Shown: positions 22,163-33,733 of the stretch, piece by piece
Layout of the letters: every line of letters begins with the position of its first letter
How positions within the stretch are numbered: the stretch's first letter is position 1
Origin: Tetmemena sp. SeJ-2015
Lineage: Eukaryota > Ciliophora > Spirotrichea > Sporadotrichida > Oxytrichidae
Length of the DNA: 64,000 nt
Reading direction: 5' to 3'
Assembly (NCBI GenBank): GCA_027382625.1
Contig: JAJKFJ010020693.1
Location: forward strand, 1-64,000
Notes under the pieces: generated by a model
What the model saw: the letters and a program-made list of their open reading frames with translations, nothing else
What the model was told of the DNA's origin: nothing
The model's database searches: none
Program-made: the position numbers and the translations under genes

Positions 22163-23417
22163 ATGAACACGAGCAAATACTTCACCCTACAGTAGGCTAA
22201 TCAATCCCAAACCAACTCATCTATAAACTTTAAATGAATATCAGTAAGGAGAGTATGACTTTTTATTCTCAAGAGGCCTAATTAAGAAGGCCTTGGTTGG
22301 ATCAATCGTAGTTGTGGGCTCAGTGGCCACTTCAATGCTACTTCTGAACCACTAGCAGCAGGTCTCCCCCAGCTTCAACATAAACTTCCTCCAGGACAAC
22401 GCAAACACTGAGCTGTAAGAGGCCTTCATCCGATTTGTTGCAGAGCACGGAAAGACCTACGCAACCAAGAGTCACTTGAACACCAGATTCGTGGTCTTCG
22501 CAAATAACTACGAGGCAATCAAGGCGCATAACGCTAACCCTGAGAAGCACTTCGAAATGGAACTTAACCGCTTCAGCGACATGACACACGAAGAGTTCCT
22601 AGAGCACTTCCATAAGCAAGGCCTACAGTTCCCATCAGAAGAGAAGCGCCTTGAGGATCATCACCTCAACCGCCGACCTGTTCTGCAAGCATCAGCTGCT
22701 GACAGCGCAAAGAGCATTCCTGAGAAAATTGACTGGAGAGAGGCAGGAAAAGTTTCTACCGCTTAGGACTAAGCCTCCTGCGGATCCTGCTGGGCCTTCA
22801 CCACTGCAACCACTCTTGAGAGTCTACACGCTATCAAGAACGAGACTGATGTGGTGAAGTTTTCAGTACAACAGCTGATAGATTGCGATGAGGGCAATTT
22901 CGGCTGCGGCGGAGGCTGGATGCTCGACGCTTACCAATTCACCAAGACCAAGGGTATCCTTCTTGAGAGTGACTACCCCCGCAAATACACCATGTCCAAG
23001 GGCAAGTGCACAGCTGTCAAGGACAAGCCTCGCTACTTCAACACTGACTAGAAGGAGGAAGACAACATCACCAACGAGAGACTCAAGGAGTTGGTAGCTG
23101 TGAGACCCGTCGGAGTTGCTATGCACTCAAACCCTAAGTGCCTCATGAGCTACAAGAATGGAGTCCTGAGAGAGCAAGATTGCAAGTGCTCCGACTCTAA
23201 GGCTACAGTTAACCACGCAGTTACAATCGTAGGCTATGGCCCAGTAACTGACTCCAAGGATTGCGAGGGCTACTGGCTAGTAAAGAACTCCTGGGGACCC
23301 AAGTGGGGAGACTCTGGCTTCTTCAAGCTTTGCATCCCTCATGACGAGAAGGATAAGTCTCTCAGCACTGGCACCTGCCAGGTAAAGTCATACGTGCAGT
23401 ACCCTCTCCTTGACTGA
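22163..23417 (+). CDS. Papain-family cysteine protease, IES-poor paralog
   Basis: A second C1A protease. From about 22285 the frame is open to TGA 23415-23417 with no IES: a hydrophobic N-terminal anchor (ALVGSIVVVGSVATSMLLL), then prodomain FVAEHGKTYATKSHLNTRF and ELNRFSDMTHEEF. The active Cys lies in DQASCGSCWAF (with TAG and TAA as Gln), His in VNHAVTIVGYG and Asn in YWLVKNSWGPKWG. The likely start is the ATG at 22163 (MNTSKYFTLQQ), separated from the body by a non-coding piece near 22190-22280. A CTAAT repeat flanks that piece, but its removal leaves the frame off by one, so the N-terminus is unresolved. Codon use is more GC-rich than in the neighbour. Confidence 0.92.
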
Positions 23418-23877
23418 TAGCAACTATGCAAGAGAGCAGTAAACCAGCCTATCGAATCTAACATGTGATGATACAGTTACTAAACCTAGTGTGAAAGTTC
23501 TCTATCTGTTTTATAAATTTAACTTTACTTATCGCTCTCCTTCTCTATTACCTTGAAATCTCTTATATATCTATATTTTAATCTCAGAATGATCTCTCAC
23601 AGCTTCTAAAGACTATAATTCTATTTATATCCTACTCCACCTCCTATATATAATAATTATCATTTACTTAACAACCATCGCGACTTCATAAATTAATATT
23701 AGTGAATAATCTTTTTTAGCATACCAATTTAAATTTATTTTAGCATTTTAATCAAGACTTAATTTAGTAAAGTTTTATTAAAGAACACAGGCCTGTCATT
23801 GCCAGAGTTTTCTATTAAATTTTAGTATAATTTTATATCTGTGCAATTTTAATTATAATTGAGATTAATGAGACCCA
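23418..23877. other. Intergenic, AT-rich
   Basis: 460 bases between the protease stop and the next start. Nothing conserved is seen on either strand. Confidence 0.5.
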
Positions 23878-25837
23878 CCGAGCTGCACTTCAGATCGCCA
23901 AAATAAAAGACTGCTGAGTTTCTCAACTACGCAGTAAGTTTAAGGCATAGTGTCTAATATGCCAACTCAATGATTGATTCTAAGCTTTAAGAAATAGTTT
24001 TCCTTTCACCATATTCACAAAGAGTACTCTACTCTATCTTATAATACTTCATTTTAAGGAAATTATTTACACTTTGTGGATAGGTTACGAACGATGGTCG
24101 AATTTTAAGCTTTAAGTCCAAGTCTCAAAACAGGAAGCGCACAATACCGGTTCAAGAGAGATTCCCTCAGTACAGGGACTGGGAAAAGGTGACTGGCAAA
24201 TTCTTGGGCCCAGGCACTTATGAGGAAGGAGGCTGCGTTCAAAAACTTAAAATTCAGCCTTGCTTTGCAGTACTTGTAAGTCAAATAATCCTCAACCTTG
24301 GCAGAGGGAGGGAGATAGAAAAATGTGCAAAATAAAAAATATTTCATCCCCATCAATTATCAGTATTGGTGAAACTAACCTGTGAATATAGAAGCAACCT
24401 CACTTGGGCAGGGAAGCAGGTCGATCTTGCTATCAAATGAGTGGCAACAACATCGTCTATGAGCCAGCATTCGAAAATTTACAGTCCAAACTTTCAGCGT
24501 CAAGGCTTAAAGTAAACTCAGAGAGCTCAGTGTCAATCAAAGCAGCTCTGGGTGGAATAAAACTCTGGACTATCTAAGCACCTGAGAAAGATAAAGGTCA
24601 AGAGAATGATTTCAAAGCTAAACTTTTTAAGAGGAAGATGAAGAGTTTTTATAAGCATGTACTTCTTTTTTAAACTTGACTCTCTTTGCCAGAGCTACAT
24701 AAGGAAACGATCAAACAATGGATCAAGAGACTTCAATCGCATAAATCTGAACTAGACGCAGATAGCGACTTAAACTCCGAACCTTGGAAACTTCCTTTAG
24801 CGAGATAATCACGCCTCCTTGGATTAGATTCATCAGAGACCTTAAACCAGCTACATGGCTCTCAGACCGAATTCTCAAAACACGCTCCAGAAATTGAACT
24901 AGGACTCACTTCAGAACATCAGACAAAGGGAATAGTAGTAGCAAGAATAGAATGAGGTAGCAGAGGATGCGCACTTGAACTACAAGTTACCTTTGTAAAA
25001 GCCGAGAGTACAGACAACTTAAGGTTAAGCGAGAAATAGAACGATTGCAGCTGTCAGTAGTAAGAAGCAAGCTTCCGGAGACCCAGGTTCAAGCCTTGAA
25101 GAAAATGTCCATGTCAACTAATATGTCGAGTAGCCATAAGACTAGATCCAGATAAGGCAGGAATCTCCAAAACTTACATGAGCGAGTCCGAAGCCACAGA
25201 GTCGAGAAGGTGTTTTTAAATTTCTTATTAGAAGAGTACTTTAATTTTAATTAGAGAAGGTAGTATCCCAACCTTGCTTCTAACTTTGAGGAATCTTCGA
25301 AATTCTCTGCTCCTATATTTGAGCTTTCTGGGAAGAACAACACTTAGTCAGTTAATCAAACATCTTTTAAGAGTATTTAACTTGAATGTTTGAACTTAAC
25401 TTTTGAATGATGTTAGATAGAATTCGACTATGAAGATCTCAGATGGAGCCCTCTTCAACAACAGCATCAATGGGGGATACGACACAGATGTACTCTCCAA
25501 AAGGTCTTTTATGCGAAGACTGCCTAAAACTTTTACAACCTCTCACGAGGCTTCACCGTCAGCCGTTCGAATAAATCAAAGCTCCAAAGAAGAGCAAAAA
25601 TTGAATCCTTCTTTTATAATGAAGCTTTCGATCTTTTAAATTGACTAGTAGATCGAGAGATCAGTTAACATCCTGCAGGCCTATGGGGAGTACGATAAGT
25701 TCAGGCGCTATCAGATGAGACAGCAGCCCACTTTGGAAGCAACAAACTAGCAGCAGATTATGAATTAAACTCTTCAGCCGCCACCCTCCTATCAAGCACA
25801 GAATGGGAAACCACTCCACAATAACAATTATATCTGA
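23878..25837 (+). CDS. STPGR-type (sperm-tail PG-rich) ciliary protein
   Basis: The ATG at 23878 starts MRPTELHFRSPKQKTAEF. After a GT..AG intron of about 145 nt the protein continues NDGRILSFKSKSQNRKRT and then GKFLGPGTYEEGG. The GPGTY motif is the mark of STPGR proteins, which associate with axonemal microtubules. The rest is disordered and Gln/Ser-rich (NTLQKLNQDSLQNIRQ, ILQAYGEYDKFRRYQM) and ends at TGA 25835-25837. Several frame changes after 24250 indicate further introns or IESs that I could not resolve. The family call rests on a short motif plus N-terminal context. Confidence 0.55.
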
Positions 25838-26253
25838 AATAAAATTGTCTAACTCACTCTAAGTATATCATATACTTAACTAAAATTTTAACACTTTCCC
25901 AAGTAAATTTTTTCCAAGGGAGAAATAAAGAGGTGGTGTATAGTTACTTTTTAAAATACAGTGTTCTAAAATGGCAAAAATACATGCTTACTCCAAGAAA
26001 GAGAGAAAGACAGTATCTTCTTTCCTATTCTCTAATTTTTGAAAATAATTTAGAGTCAGGTGTTATTTGCAATGATTATAAGAATTACAATGGGGATTAT
26101 AGAGTGAAGAATAATTAGTTGTAATTATAATATGCGATGGAAGCGATAGATAATATATTATTTTAAGAACAATATATTTAATGTAATTTTTAAAGGAGAA
26201 AATAAGCTAATACTCTTCGAACCTCATCTCTCTTACTCTCCCTACACAGACTG
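25838..26253. other. Intergenic, AT-rich
   Basis: 416 bases with only a chance open frame. No conserved signal recognised. Confidence 0.45.
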
Positions 26254-29200
26254 ATGGCCAAGCCACCATGGGCAGGGGAGTAGTTTGAATTTGTAGGGGG
26301 AGCCTCAGAGAGAGGACAATTAGCTGGACGAGTCTCGAGTCTTCTACGATTGGTAATCTCCAGAGTTTAGTCCTAATGCTTACAATAGTGAGGGAGTTCG
26401 AAAAGGGATAGCCGTCGGGGGTGATAAGAGATCAAGCTTAAATCCATTAGGACTTTTAATTCAGCAACAGCGCACTCAAAAAATAGAGAAGTTATTTGTT
26501 ATTGCATTTTGCTTTTCTTTAATCTCAACAAAAAGGAGACGAGTGAGAATAACACCAGCTCTGGGGAGCAATCGTTCTTCGATTGCAATGATACACTCAC
26601 ATAAGGTCAGATTCAAGGGATGACTCATCGCCACCACTCCTTGGGACTCGATGTTACCAAAAACAAACTCAGCCAGTAGGTTACTCAAAAAATGCAAATG
26701 TTAGATAGAAAGCGATTTCTTATTGTTAATGTCTGAAGTGCATTTTAAATATTACTCCTGAATTCACTCGAAGGGAGGAAAAATAATTGGACTTGAGCAG
26801 CAGGAGCATTTAAAAGAGATAAACTCAAGGTCTTCTCACCACCTACAATTAGCAATTTCAGTATGAGAAGAATTTTCAAATGACTTAGCAGGAGGAGGGA
26901 AGTGAGATAACATTTCAGCGCACCGATGACAGATTCTAAGCTCATTCTTCTCTAATTTAAAAATGCATTCATCATATTTTCCCTATATCAGTATTTATAT
27001 ATTCTCAGTTGGCTGGCCCGTTTTAAATCCAATTCTCGACAAATAACTCAAGCTAATCTAAAAGTTATCAAACTTACCAGTAAAAATACCTCCACTTTAT
27101 ATTTATAGTGTTTTTAGTTTTTTAATTTCTTATTCTCTCAATTTATAATTTTTTAATGACAGTAGAGAAAACTACAAAATTAGCAAGAATACGACCAAAT
27201 AATCCAAGGGAATTTCAATCTTTAGCAACCCGCTCAACTTTAATACAAAGAGAGTAGTAGAATAAAATCTGCCAAGGTTAGTTTTTTTGACCAAGACATA
27301 GTGGCGGGATAGTCGAATCCAGGGGCGCATACTAACTAGTAATAGTAGTTTGCTAGGTAACTCAGAAATGACGTGGTTCAAAATCAGTCTAGTATAGTAG
27401 TGAATTAAATTAAAATTGAAGATTGGTTAAAATAAAAATAAATGGGAGTTAACTTTGTGGCTGTTGAAATTACAGATTCGCAACATGATCTTCACTGCTC
27501 GATATCCAATAAAAGATTAATATTACTTCTTCTTAAACTAATTAAGATGTGCTGCTCAGCAGCTAGATATAATGCGCATATCCCACAAAAAAGTTGCAAG
27601 GACAAAAAATTCTCATAATTTTATGCAGAATCTAATGATAAAATAATTACTTATTCAAATTGGACACACTTCAACAGTCACGATTTTAATCCATTATAAC
27701 TTGATTGCTAATTTAATTCTCTTTTGTGTAAATTCCAGTCTAATACTTAAAAAAGTCTCTCCCACTATGAGTATGAGCAGAATTCCTAATTTAGAAGCGG
27801 CTCATCGAACTTCCAAGATAAACTAGGAGATAAATCAGGAAGTTCATAATCAAAATGGCAAGTGTAAGAATTGAGAGCCCAGGATGAGAATGACTAACAA
27901 ATGAGAAAGTAGAGTGACGAAGATAGCGCCGAGTTTTTAGACACTGTCAATAATTTAATCACACAATATATAATTACTCTTCTCCTTTTAAGTTAATTTC
28001 GGAGACCTATTAAATCAATAAAACAATAAAAGTAGTCCATCTAAATCACAGAGCTCCAATAGTAACAACTTGCTTTTTCCATATTGTTAACAGTCATTAT
28101 AAGTATTTTTTTCTTTGCAGAGAATAATGGACTAGTATGAGCAGAACATGAAGCTCTTGAATAAAAAGCAGAGTGCCTCTCTCATAAATTACAACTCAGA
28201 GGAAAGGGAAAAGAGCAGCATTTCCGCTACTGCAGCTTCTTAGGATGATTAAAGATTTAGAGTCTCGAATTTTATGAACTAGTCGTCTTCTTCGCCTAAT
28301 CAAGAACCAATAAATGAGAGGATAATATAAAAGAAGAGATCTAGTGAAATAAGTGGGGACCTAGCTTATGCGAAGGGGAGTTTTGAAAGCCCCTCTTTAA
28401 GATAAAAGATATCAGCTGATGGATTTGGTCAGATCAAAATTTTACTATGAGTTTGATTTGATTTATAGTAGAATAGGTATGATAAGGACCTCGAGTATAT
28501 ATTGGCAGAGAGATCAGATTCACATCACTTCGGGATTCAAAGTTAATACAATCAGGCTGCTTATCAGTCCATAGTTTCCTCTTCCACGTAATTTTCTGAA
28601 CTATACTTTCTCAAATGTTAAAGTTAATTACAAGACCAGAATGGGCTCTCTGGAAATCACCATCAAAGCCACCATCAGTACATTTCATCGAAGCCAATAA
28701 GCATAAACAATAGCATTATCCACACTCACTATCACAACTATCCGCCTAGCAACTTGCAACACGCGATGTGGGCTCTCAAAGTCAGAGCAACTTGCTGCGG
28801 AATGTAGATGATTCCCTCCTTAACTTGAGAGTGTGCTAGAGAGAGGACTAGAATTAATGTTAAATGACGACAATATCAGAACAGGACGAGAGAAATGGAT
28901 CGACTCAAGGGTAAGGCAGGCTCTAGAGCAAGAGCAGCTATACAAAGTCACAGGCTTTCTGTAACGCTTAGGCTGCTCAAAATCTTCAGCAACTCGCGAT
29001 GCTAGAGTTTGAGGGAATTGAATTTACTTATAAGATTTTTATGAGGGGCAGATTTAAAAGAGAAAGCTGAGTAAGGCAAGCTAGTCTGCTCAAAAGTAGC
29101 TTGAATTGATGTCAGAAAAGGATCAGCAAGAATTCTTTGTCATCTCAAAAGGAAATTTTACAACCACACTTACTCTAAGTTTTAAAGAATTTGAAGGAGG

Positions 29201-31386
29201 AGCGGGAGGGGTAAACAGCAGTAATTTAAACGGTACTTCTATAAATAGTCTCTCTATGATGGCTTAGGGAAACTAGAGTTCCTTCCAGCCCACGAATAAC
29301 CCACAAAGTATGAACAACTCTATCCTCTCCAACTTCAAGCAAGGATATGGATAAGCAGATAACTTTTAGAGGAACCCCTCCTCGTAGGATAACAATTACG
29401 ATCCACAAGCGAGTATTTAGAATTTTAATTTTAATTTCATGAGTAAGCTTAGCTCTTCGAATCATAGTGGATCTGCAGGTGGTATGTTCTCTCTAAAGTA
29501 AAACGCTTTAAAGAACTTCTAAGAAAATCTCAGCCAAAAACACCCAGGCTACTTCCAAGATTACTCAACCGGATAAGATATTATGATCGGTGATTTTCAC
29601 TTATGTATGCGGATTTTTTTAAGACCTACTTATCAGTGAGGACATGCCAAAGTCAAGCAGCTGCTTAAAGCCTCTCGATCCCTCTCTATCCATCTTCAAG
29701 ACTTAAAGCTTCCTCTCATAGAAGAATAACTCCTATAGTACTTTATTGTACTATGATTTCATTTTTCTATATTTCTAAACTCCCACAACGGTTCGAAACA
29801 GCCAGACAACATTAAGAAGATCTCGCTCTTCACTGATTCCGGGGATAGACAATAGCTCTCCTCTATAAATTTACTTCCTCCAAAGTCTTCGCTCAAAAGT
29901 GAAAACTACCATCGTCAGAATGGCTTACAGAGTCCGTAGCAATCTAGCTCCTCAGTCTTCTTTGCGAATTTAATAGGAGGAGGCGCAGGGAGCAACAGTG
30001 GCAGTAACTCAAACACACCACAGCAATAGTTTAAGCAGATGCAATAGCCAGCAGTTACCAAAACCAAATTACTTAATAAAACCTACACAGAGCTAAACAA
30101 CTTAACCTCAGTGCAAGAAATCAAATGTGGGAATAACGCAATATGGTGCATCAAATTCAGAGGAGATGGCCTTTACTTGGCTACTGGAGGTATGGATGGA
30201 ATTCTTAGAGTGTGGAAAGTGTGCGAGAGTCCCTCGAAATGGGTAAGCATCATTAAAGTGTGTTTGACTAAATCTCTTATAGTTAACAGGCAGACCATAA
30301 TGCCTCAACCTTATCGAGAGTTTCACAACGCTCACAGCTCGGACATCCTTGACATAAGTTGGAGTAGCAAGAATTCTAATATTATCCTCACAGCGAGTGC
30401 TGACTATAACGTCCTGATTTTCGATATCAATTTAACAATAAATACAAGTTTAGTTACCAAACCTATTCTTAATATATTTGAATGTGGAGAAGCAATTGAG
30501 AGTGCTTCAGCATCCCTCTTATGTAACCTCCGCACACTTCAAGATTAATGTAACTCTCTTTCTTACTCTTTCTCACACTTTATAGTCTGAAAACTATTTT
30601 GCAAGCGGCTGCTTAGATAAGATAGTTAGAGTGTGGTGCATCAAGACCAAGAAGGTTATTGATTGGGTTCAGACTTGTAGTGAGATCACAGCTTTGAAAT
30701 ATTCGAACTGTGGGGAGCGTCTCTATGTAGGCTTAGTGAACGGAGACGTTATCATCTATGACTCCACTTAGGAGAAGCTTACCCCCGTGAGGACGGTGGT
30801 TTGCAAAAACAAGAGAGGAAAGTTTTCTAAAGGAAGGAAAGTCACCTCCATTGATTTCCTAAGCTTGAACATTGCTATGATCACTACCAACGATTCAAGA
30901 ATCCGCTTTATTGATGCTCGCACTGGAAAGTAGATCTATAAGATCAAGGGTCACAAGAACGAGAGTTTTCCAATCAGAGCTAGCATATCAGACGACCTTG
31001 CTCATGTGATTTGCGGCTCAGAGGATGGAGATCTCTATCTGTGGTCTCAGATTCAAAGCACGGTAGTTCAAATGAGCAAGAAAACTCTACTTGGCAAATT
31101 GCTGCTTCTTAATGCTGACAAATCTAACTCATGCGAATATTTCACTCCCTTCAGTAAAAGCTAATCTGTAACCGCAGCTGTCTTTGCCCCGTAGCAAGTA
31201 ATCCTAGCTCAAATGAGAAGATACTTCAAGAATATGGCTGATAAGATCATCAATATGATCATAGTCACAGCTAATATGCAGGGAGTCATCAAAATTTATC
31301 ATAATGAGACTAGCTGCCAGTCACCAAATTCCTCCCCTAAACATGATAAGAGTGCTAAGTTCAAAAGACATAGTACCAACATTTGA
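26254..31386 (+). CDS. WD40 repeat protein, WDR44-like
   Basis: From about 30090 the protein is clearly WD40 of the WDR44 type. It reads QEIKCGNNAIWCIKFRGDG, ATGGMDGILRVWKV, HSSDILDISWSS, LQHPSYVTSAHFKIN, NYFASGCLDKIVRVW and ICGSEDGDLYLW, and ends HSTNI at TGA 31384. WDR44 proteins bind Rab11 in animals, and a Rab11 gene is the convergent neighbour; this may be chance. The long upstream part (ATG 26254, MAKPPWAGEQFEFVG) is Ser/Gln/Asn-rich and disordered, with coding pieces joined across IESs and a 41-nt intron ending just before SENYFASGC. That all of it forms one gene is inference. A five-G run near 26298 must lose one G to keep frame. Confidence 0.7.
26489..26535 (+). other. Probable IES, pointer AAG
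   Basis: AAG stands at 26489-26491 and 26533-26535. Removing 44 bases joins TQKIEK to ETSENNTSSG in frame. The pointer is short and the protein is not conserved, so support is moderate. Confidence 0.6.
27385..27742 (+). other. 351-bp IES carrying a dispersed repeat, pointer CAGTCTA
   Basis: Pointers are at 27385-27391 and 27736-27742. Removing 351 bases gives VVQNQSNTQKSLSHYEYEQ in frame. The interior (about 27400-27735) matches 62345-62745, sharing among others a 19-base identity around AATTGGACACACTTCAAC. This IES is therefore a copy of a repeated germline element. Confidence 0.88.
30429..30483 (+). other. IES in WDR44-like gene, pointer AAT
   Basis: AAT is at 30429-30431 and 30481-30483. 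Removing 52 bases gives LIFDINVEKQLRVLQHPSYV, correct for the WD40 fold. Without removal the frame is wrong. Confidence 0.85.
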
Positions 31387-31641
31387 TAGATCGAGAGAAT
31401 TTGAAACCGAAGAGTTAATTATGAAAGATAGATCGATAGATAGATCAGTAATTTGGTAATTTTAAGGTTAGAGAGTACAACTAGTATTATTTTAAGTCGA
31501 GATAAATAATGTATCAACCCTAAGTTTAAGCTTAACACTTTTTACATTCTATCTTTATAGCAACATATCACTGCTGTCACCCCTTTTATATCTACATCTC
31601 TCGCCTATCAGATTAAAGCCAGCATCTCTTTTCCCTCATCA

Positions 31642-32593
31642 TCAACAACACTTTGCATTCTTCTTCTTTTTCTCTTTATCCGTGGGCTACTGCGTTAATT
31701 TCAATCCCCCTGTTTTTGCTTTCGTGCTCCCATTAGTCACTTTAGATTCGTCTTGTGTACTTGAATTAGCACCAGAGGCTGAAGAGTTCTCGCCACCCTT
31801 AGTCTTAGTTGAATTTTAGTTATTATTGCCCCCTTAGTGCATCATCATCATTTCCTCCTCTTGATTCTGCATATTCGATTTTACTGCCTTGTGAATTTCT
31901 ATAAATGGCTTTTAGCTTTTGGATCTTGGTAATAAATGAACTTAGAAAAGGGAAATTGCACCGAGCATATCTTTGAGCTGACTTACCATTTATGATACGA
32001 TCGAATGCTAGATCAACGTTGCTGCAGTCAAGAGCTGAAGTTTCTATGAAAGCAAGGCCGTGCTAGTCTGCATATTACGCTGCCTCTTCCTTCCTGACTT
32101 CCCTCTTATCCTTCAGATCAGTTTTATTTCCCACCAATAGAATACTTTAAAGCCTGGCTTCATTCAAATAGCATTTTTGAATGACTATGTTCTTATCTGC
32201 ATACTATTTGAGCTCCCTCAGCCAATTAGATACGTGCTGGAAGCTGGAGAGACTAGTCACATCATAGACTAGCAAAGCCCCGACCGCCCCTCTGTAGTAA
32301 GCGTTAGTTATTGCTCTGTATCGTTCCTACCCTGCAGTCACTGAAATTAAAAATGCCTCATAAAAATGCACTCATTATAATTTCTAAGTGTCCCAAATCT
32401 ATGCCTTGATGACTTTGTTATCCTCCGTGCGAACGGACTTCGTAGCAAACTCCACTCCGATAGTTGTCTTAGATTCTAAATTGAACTCGCCCTTGGTGTA
32501 ACGCATGAGCAAATTAGACTTCCCGACGCCCGAGTCACCTATCATAACCACTTTGAATAGGTAATCGTAGACCTCTTCTTCCCTAGTAGCCAT
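31642..32593 (-). CDS. RAB11: Rab11-family small GTPase
   Basis: Rab11 controls recycling-endosome traffic. The start at 32593 gives [20 protein letters not shown]. Motifs are GDSGVGKSN (P-loop), [11 protein letters not shown] (switch I), IWDTAGQERYRAIT (G3, restored by IES removal), VGNKTDLKD (G4) and ETSALD (G5). The C-terminus KKKNAKCC ends at TGA 31642-31644 with two cysteines for prenylation. The tail before it is long and Asn/Ser/Gly-rich. A second interruption around 31908-31986 separates FDRIIN from [12 protein letters not shown]; it starts GTAAGT, but no acceptor restores frame cleanly. Confidence 0.93.
32336..32389 (-). other. IES in Rab11, pointer ACT
   Basis: On the plus strand AGT is at 32336-32338 and 32387-32389. 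Removing 51 bases rebuilds the invariant IWDTAGQER motif. Although 51 is a multiple of three, the segment contains an in-frame TGA. Confidence 0.88.
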
Positions 32594-32696
32594 TTCAGAC
32601 GGAGAAAACTTTTAATAGTTAAAATTATTATGACAGTGAGAATTTGAAAATATAATGATGTACTAAACTTTAATCATAAGTTACTCTTTCATTCAT

Positions 32697-32913
32697 TCAC
32701 TTCTTCTTAATATGTTCAAGCACTTTATAATCCTTAGTAAATTTATGAAGCTCAGTTTCTTAGAGTTTGATTCCAAATTACCTTGTGTATCAGATTTTAT
32801 CGTTCATACTATGCTGAGCTTATCTGTCATGGCTAATATGTGAGCTGTAGTTTATTTAGTGCCCTTATATATTCAGGTTGCGAATTTCTTCGGAAACTCT
32901 TTTGGTCAGACAT
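32697..32913 (-). CDS. Small unknown ORF, 53 codons after IES removal
   Basis: The ATG at 32913 gives MSDQKSFRRNSQPEYIRA, and after IES removal NKLQLTRQFGIKLQETELHK, ending IKKK at TGA 32697. The start overlaps the TGA of the upstream membrane protein (ATGTCTGA) in another frame. Either this is a separate short gene, or it is the true tail of the upstream protein and one base is wrong between them. The basic residues fit both views. Confidence 0.4.
32784..32842 (-). other. IES in the small ORF, pointer CACA
   Basis: On the plus strand TGTG is at 32784-32787 and 32839-32842. Removing 55 bases yields an open frame to TGA. The segment itself contains TGA codons. Confidence 0.7.
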
Positions 32914-33556
32914 TGTTGGGTCCTGCGTTTTGCATCTACCTCTACCTCTTAAGACAAGCAAGCATAGAATAAATTACCAATCTTAATATATCTTGCTACC
33001 TCTTCTCCTCGGCCTCTCTTTCCTTCCTCTCTGTTTTCTCTTTCTTGGCTAGTCTCTTCTTCTCCCTCTCCTCATCCACTTTCCTAATGGCTTCTAGGTC
33101 TTTATCAATACGTTCTTTCTCCTCCTTGCGGAACCAGATAGAATTGAAGCCGAGTACAATCGCAGTCACAAAGAAGAAGATGGTAGCGGGCACATCAATA
33201 GGTGGGATCACGTAGGCTGAGATGATCATGCAGCCCAGGAAAAAATCAAAGACGGCCTTGCCCCAGAGGAAGTTGAAGAGGTAGAACTTGCGGCGGATGC
33301 TCATTATCCCAAGCTCGAACAGCAGCAAGTAGACTGCGAATACCACAAAGTAGAAAGTCATAATGTAGTTGGGCAGGGAACCTAGCTGCAGGAAGTACAC
33401 CAGCCGCAGAATCACGATCACAAGTAAGAGCAGAGAGGAGAACACTTGCAGGAACTTTGACAGGCGGGTCATATTCTAGTAGGTGAATTTGAAGCAGATC
33501 TTGGAGGCGACTGGGGCATCGTCGATTGGGGCTACTGCCGGGTTGGGGTCACTCAT
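32906..33556 (-). CDS. Small polytopic membrane protein, COPI-associated (PF08507) type
   Basis: The start at 33556 gives MSDPNPAVAPIDDAPVASK. About four hydrophobic spans follow: FLQVFSSLLLLVIVILRLVY, YIMTFYFVVFAVYLLLFELG, AVFDFFLGCMIISAYVI and ATIFFFVTAIVLGF. Then comes a highly charged coiled tail (DEEREKKRLAKKEKTERKE) ending NAGPNNV at TGA 32906. Size and four-span layout fit the COPI-associated protein family, but that call is by architecture only. One IES of 54 bp, a multiple of three, sits in the tail. Confidence 0.6.
32942..33004 (-). other. IES with 9-bp pointer AAGAGGTAG, frame-neutral
   Basis: On the plus strand CTACCTCTT is at 32942-32950 and 32996-33004. The removed 54 bases are a multiple of three with no in-frame TGA, so retention would only add 18 residues. 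The long pointer supports an IES, but frame restoration gives no test here. Confidence 0.7.
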
Positions 33557-33733
33557 TTTATTCAAATTATTTATTAAAATTTTCGGAGCAAACCAGCTGT
33601 AAATAATGGAAATGATGGATTGGATAGTCAATCTTTATCTGATTTAATCTAATTGATGCCATCAATCAAATTTCTACCGGTGAGATGAATTAGGAAGGGT
33701 GGGTTTGTGGAAATTGCGAAGAATATATTAAAT

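Noticed and set aside
22338..23126. Minus-strand frames over the second protease
   Set aside because: They are shadows of the strongly supported plus-strand coding frame.
16026..23417. Many TAA/TAG codons inside genes taken as nonsense mutations or pseudogenes
   Set aside because: They fall at Gln positions in conserved proteins across all good genes, including beside the protease active Cys, so they are sense codons in this nuclear code.
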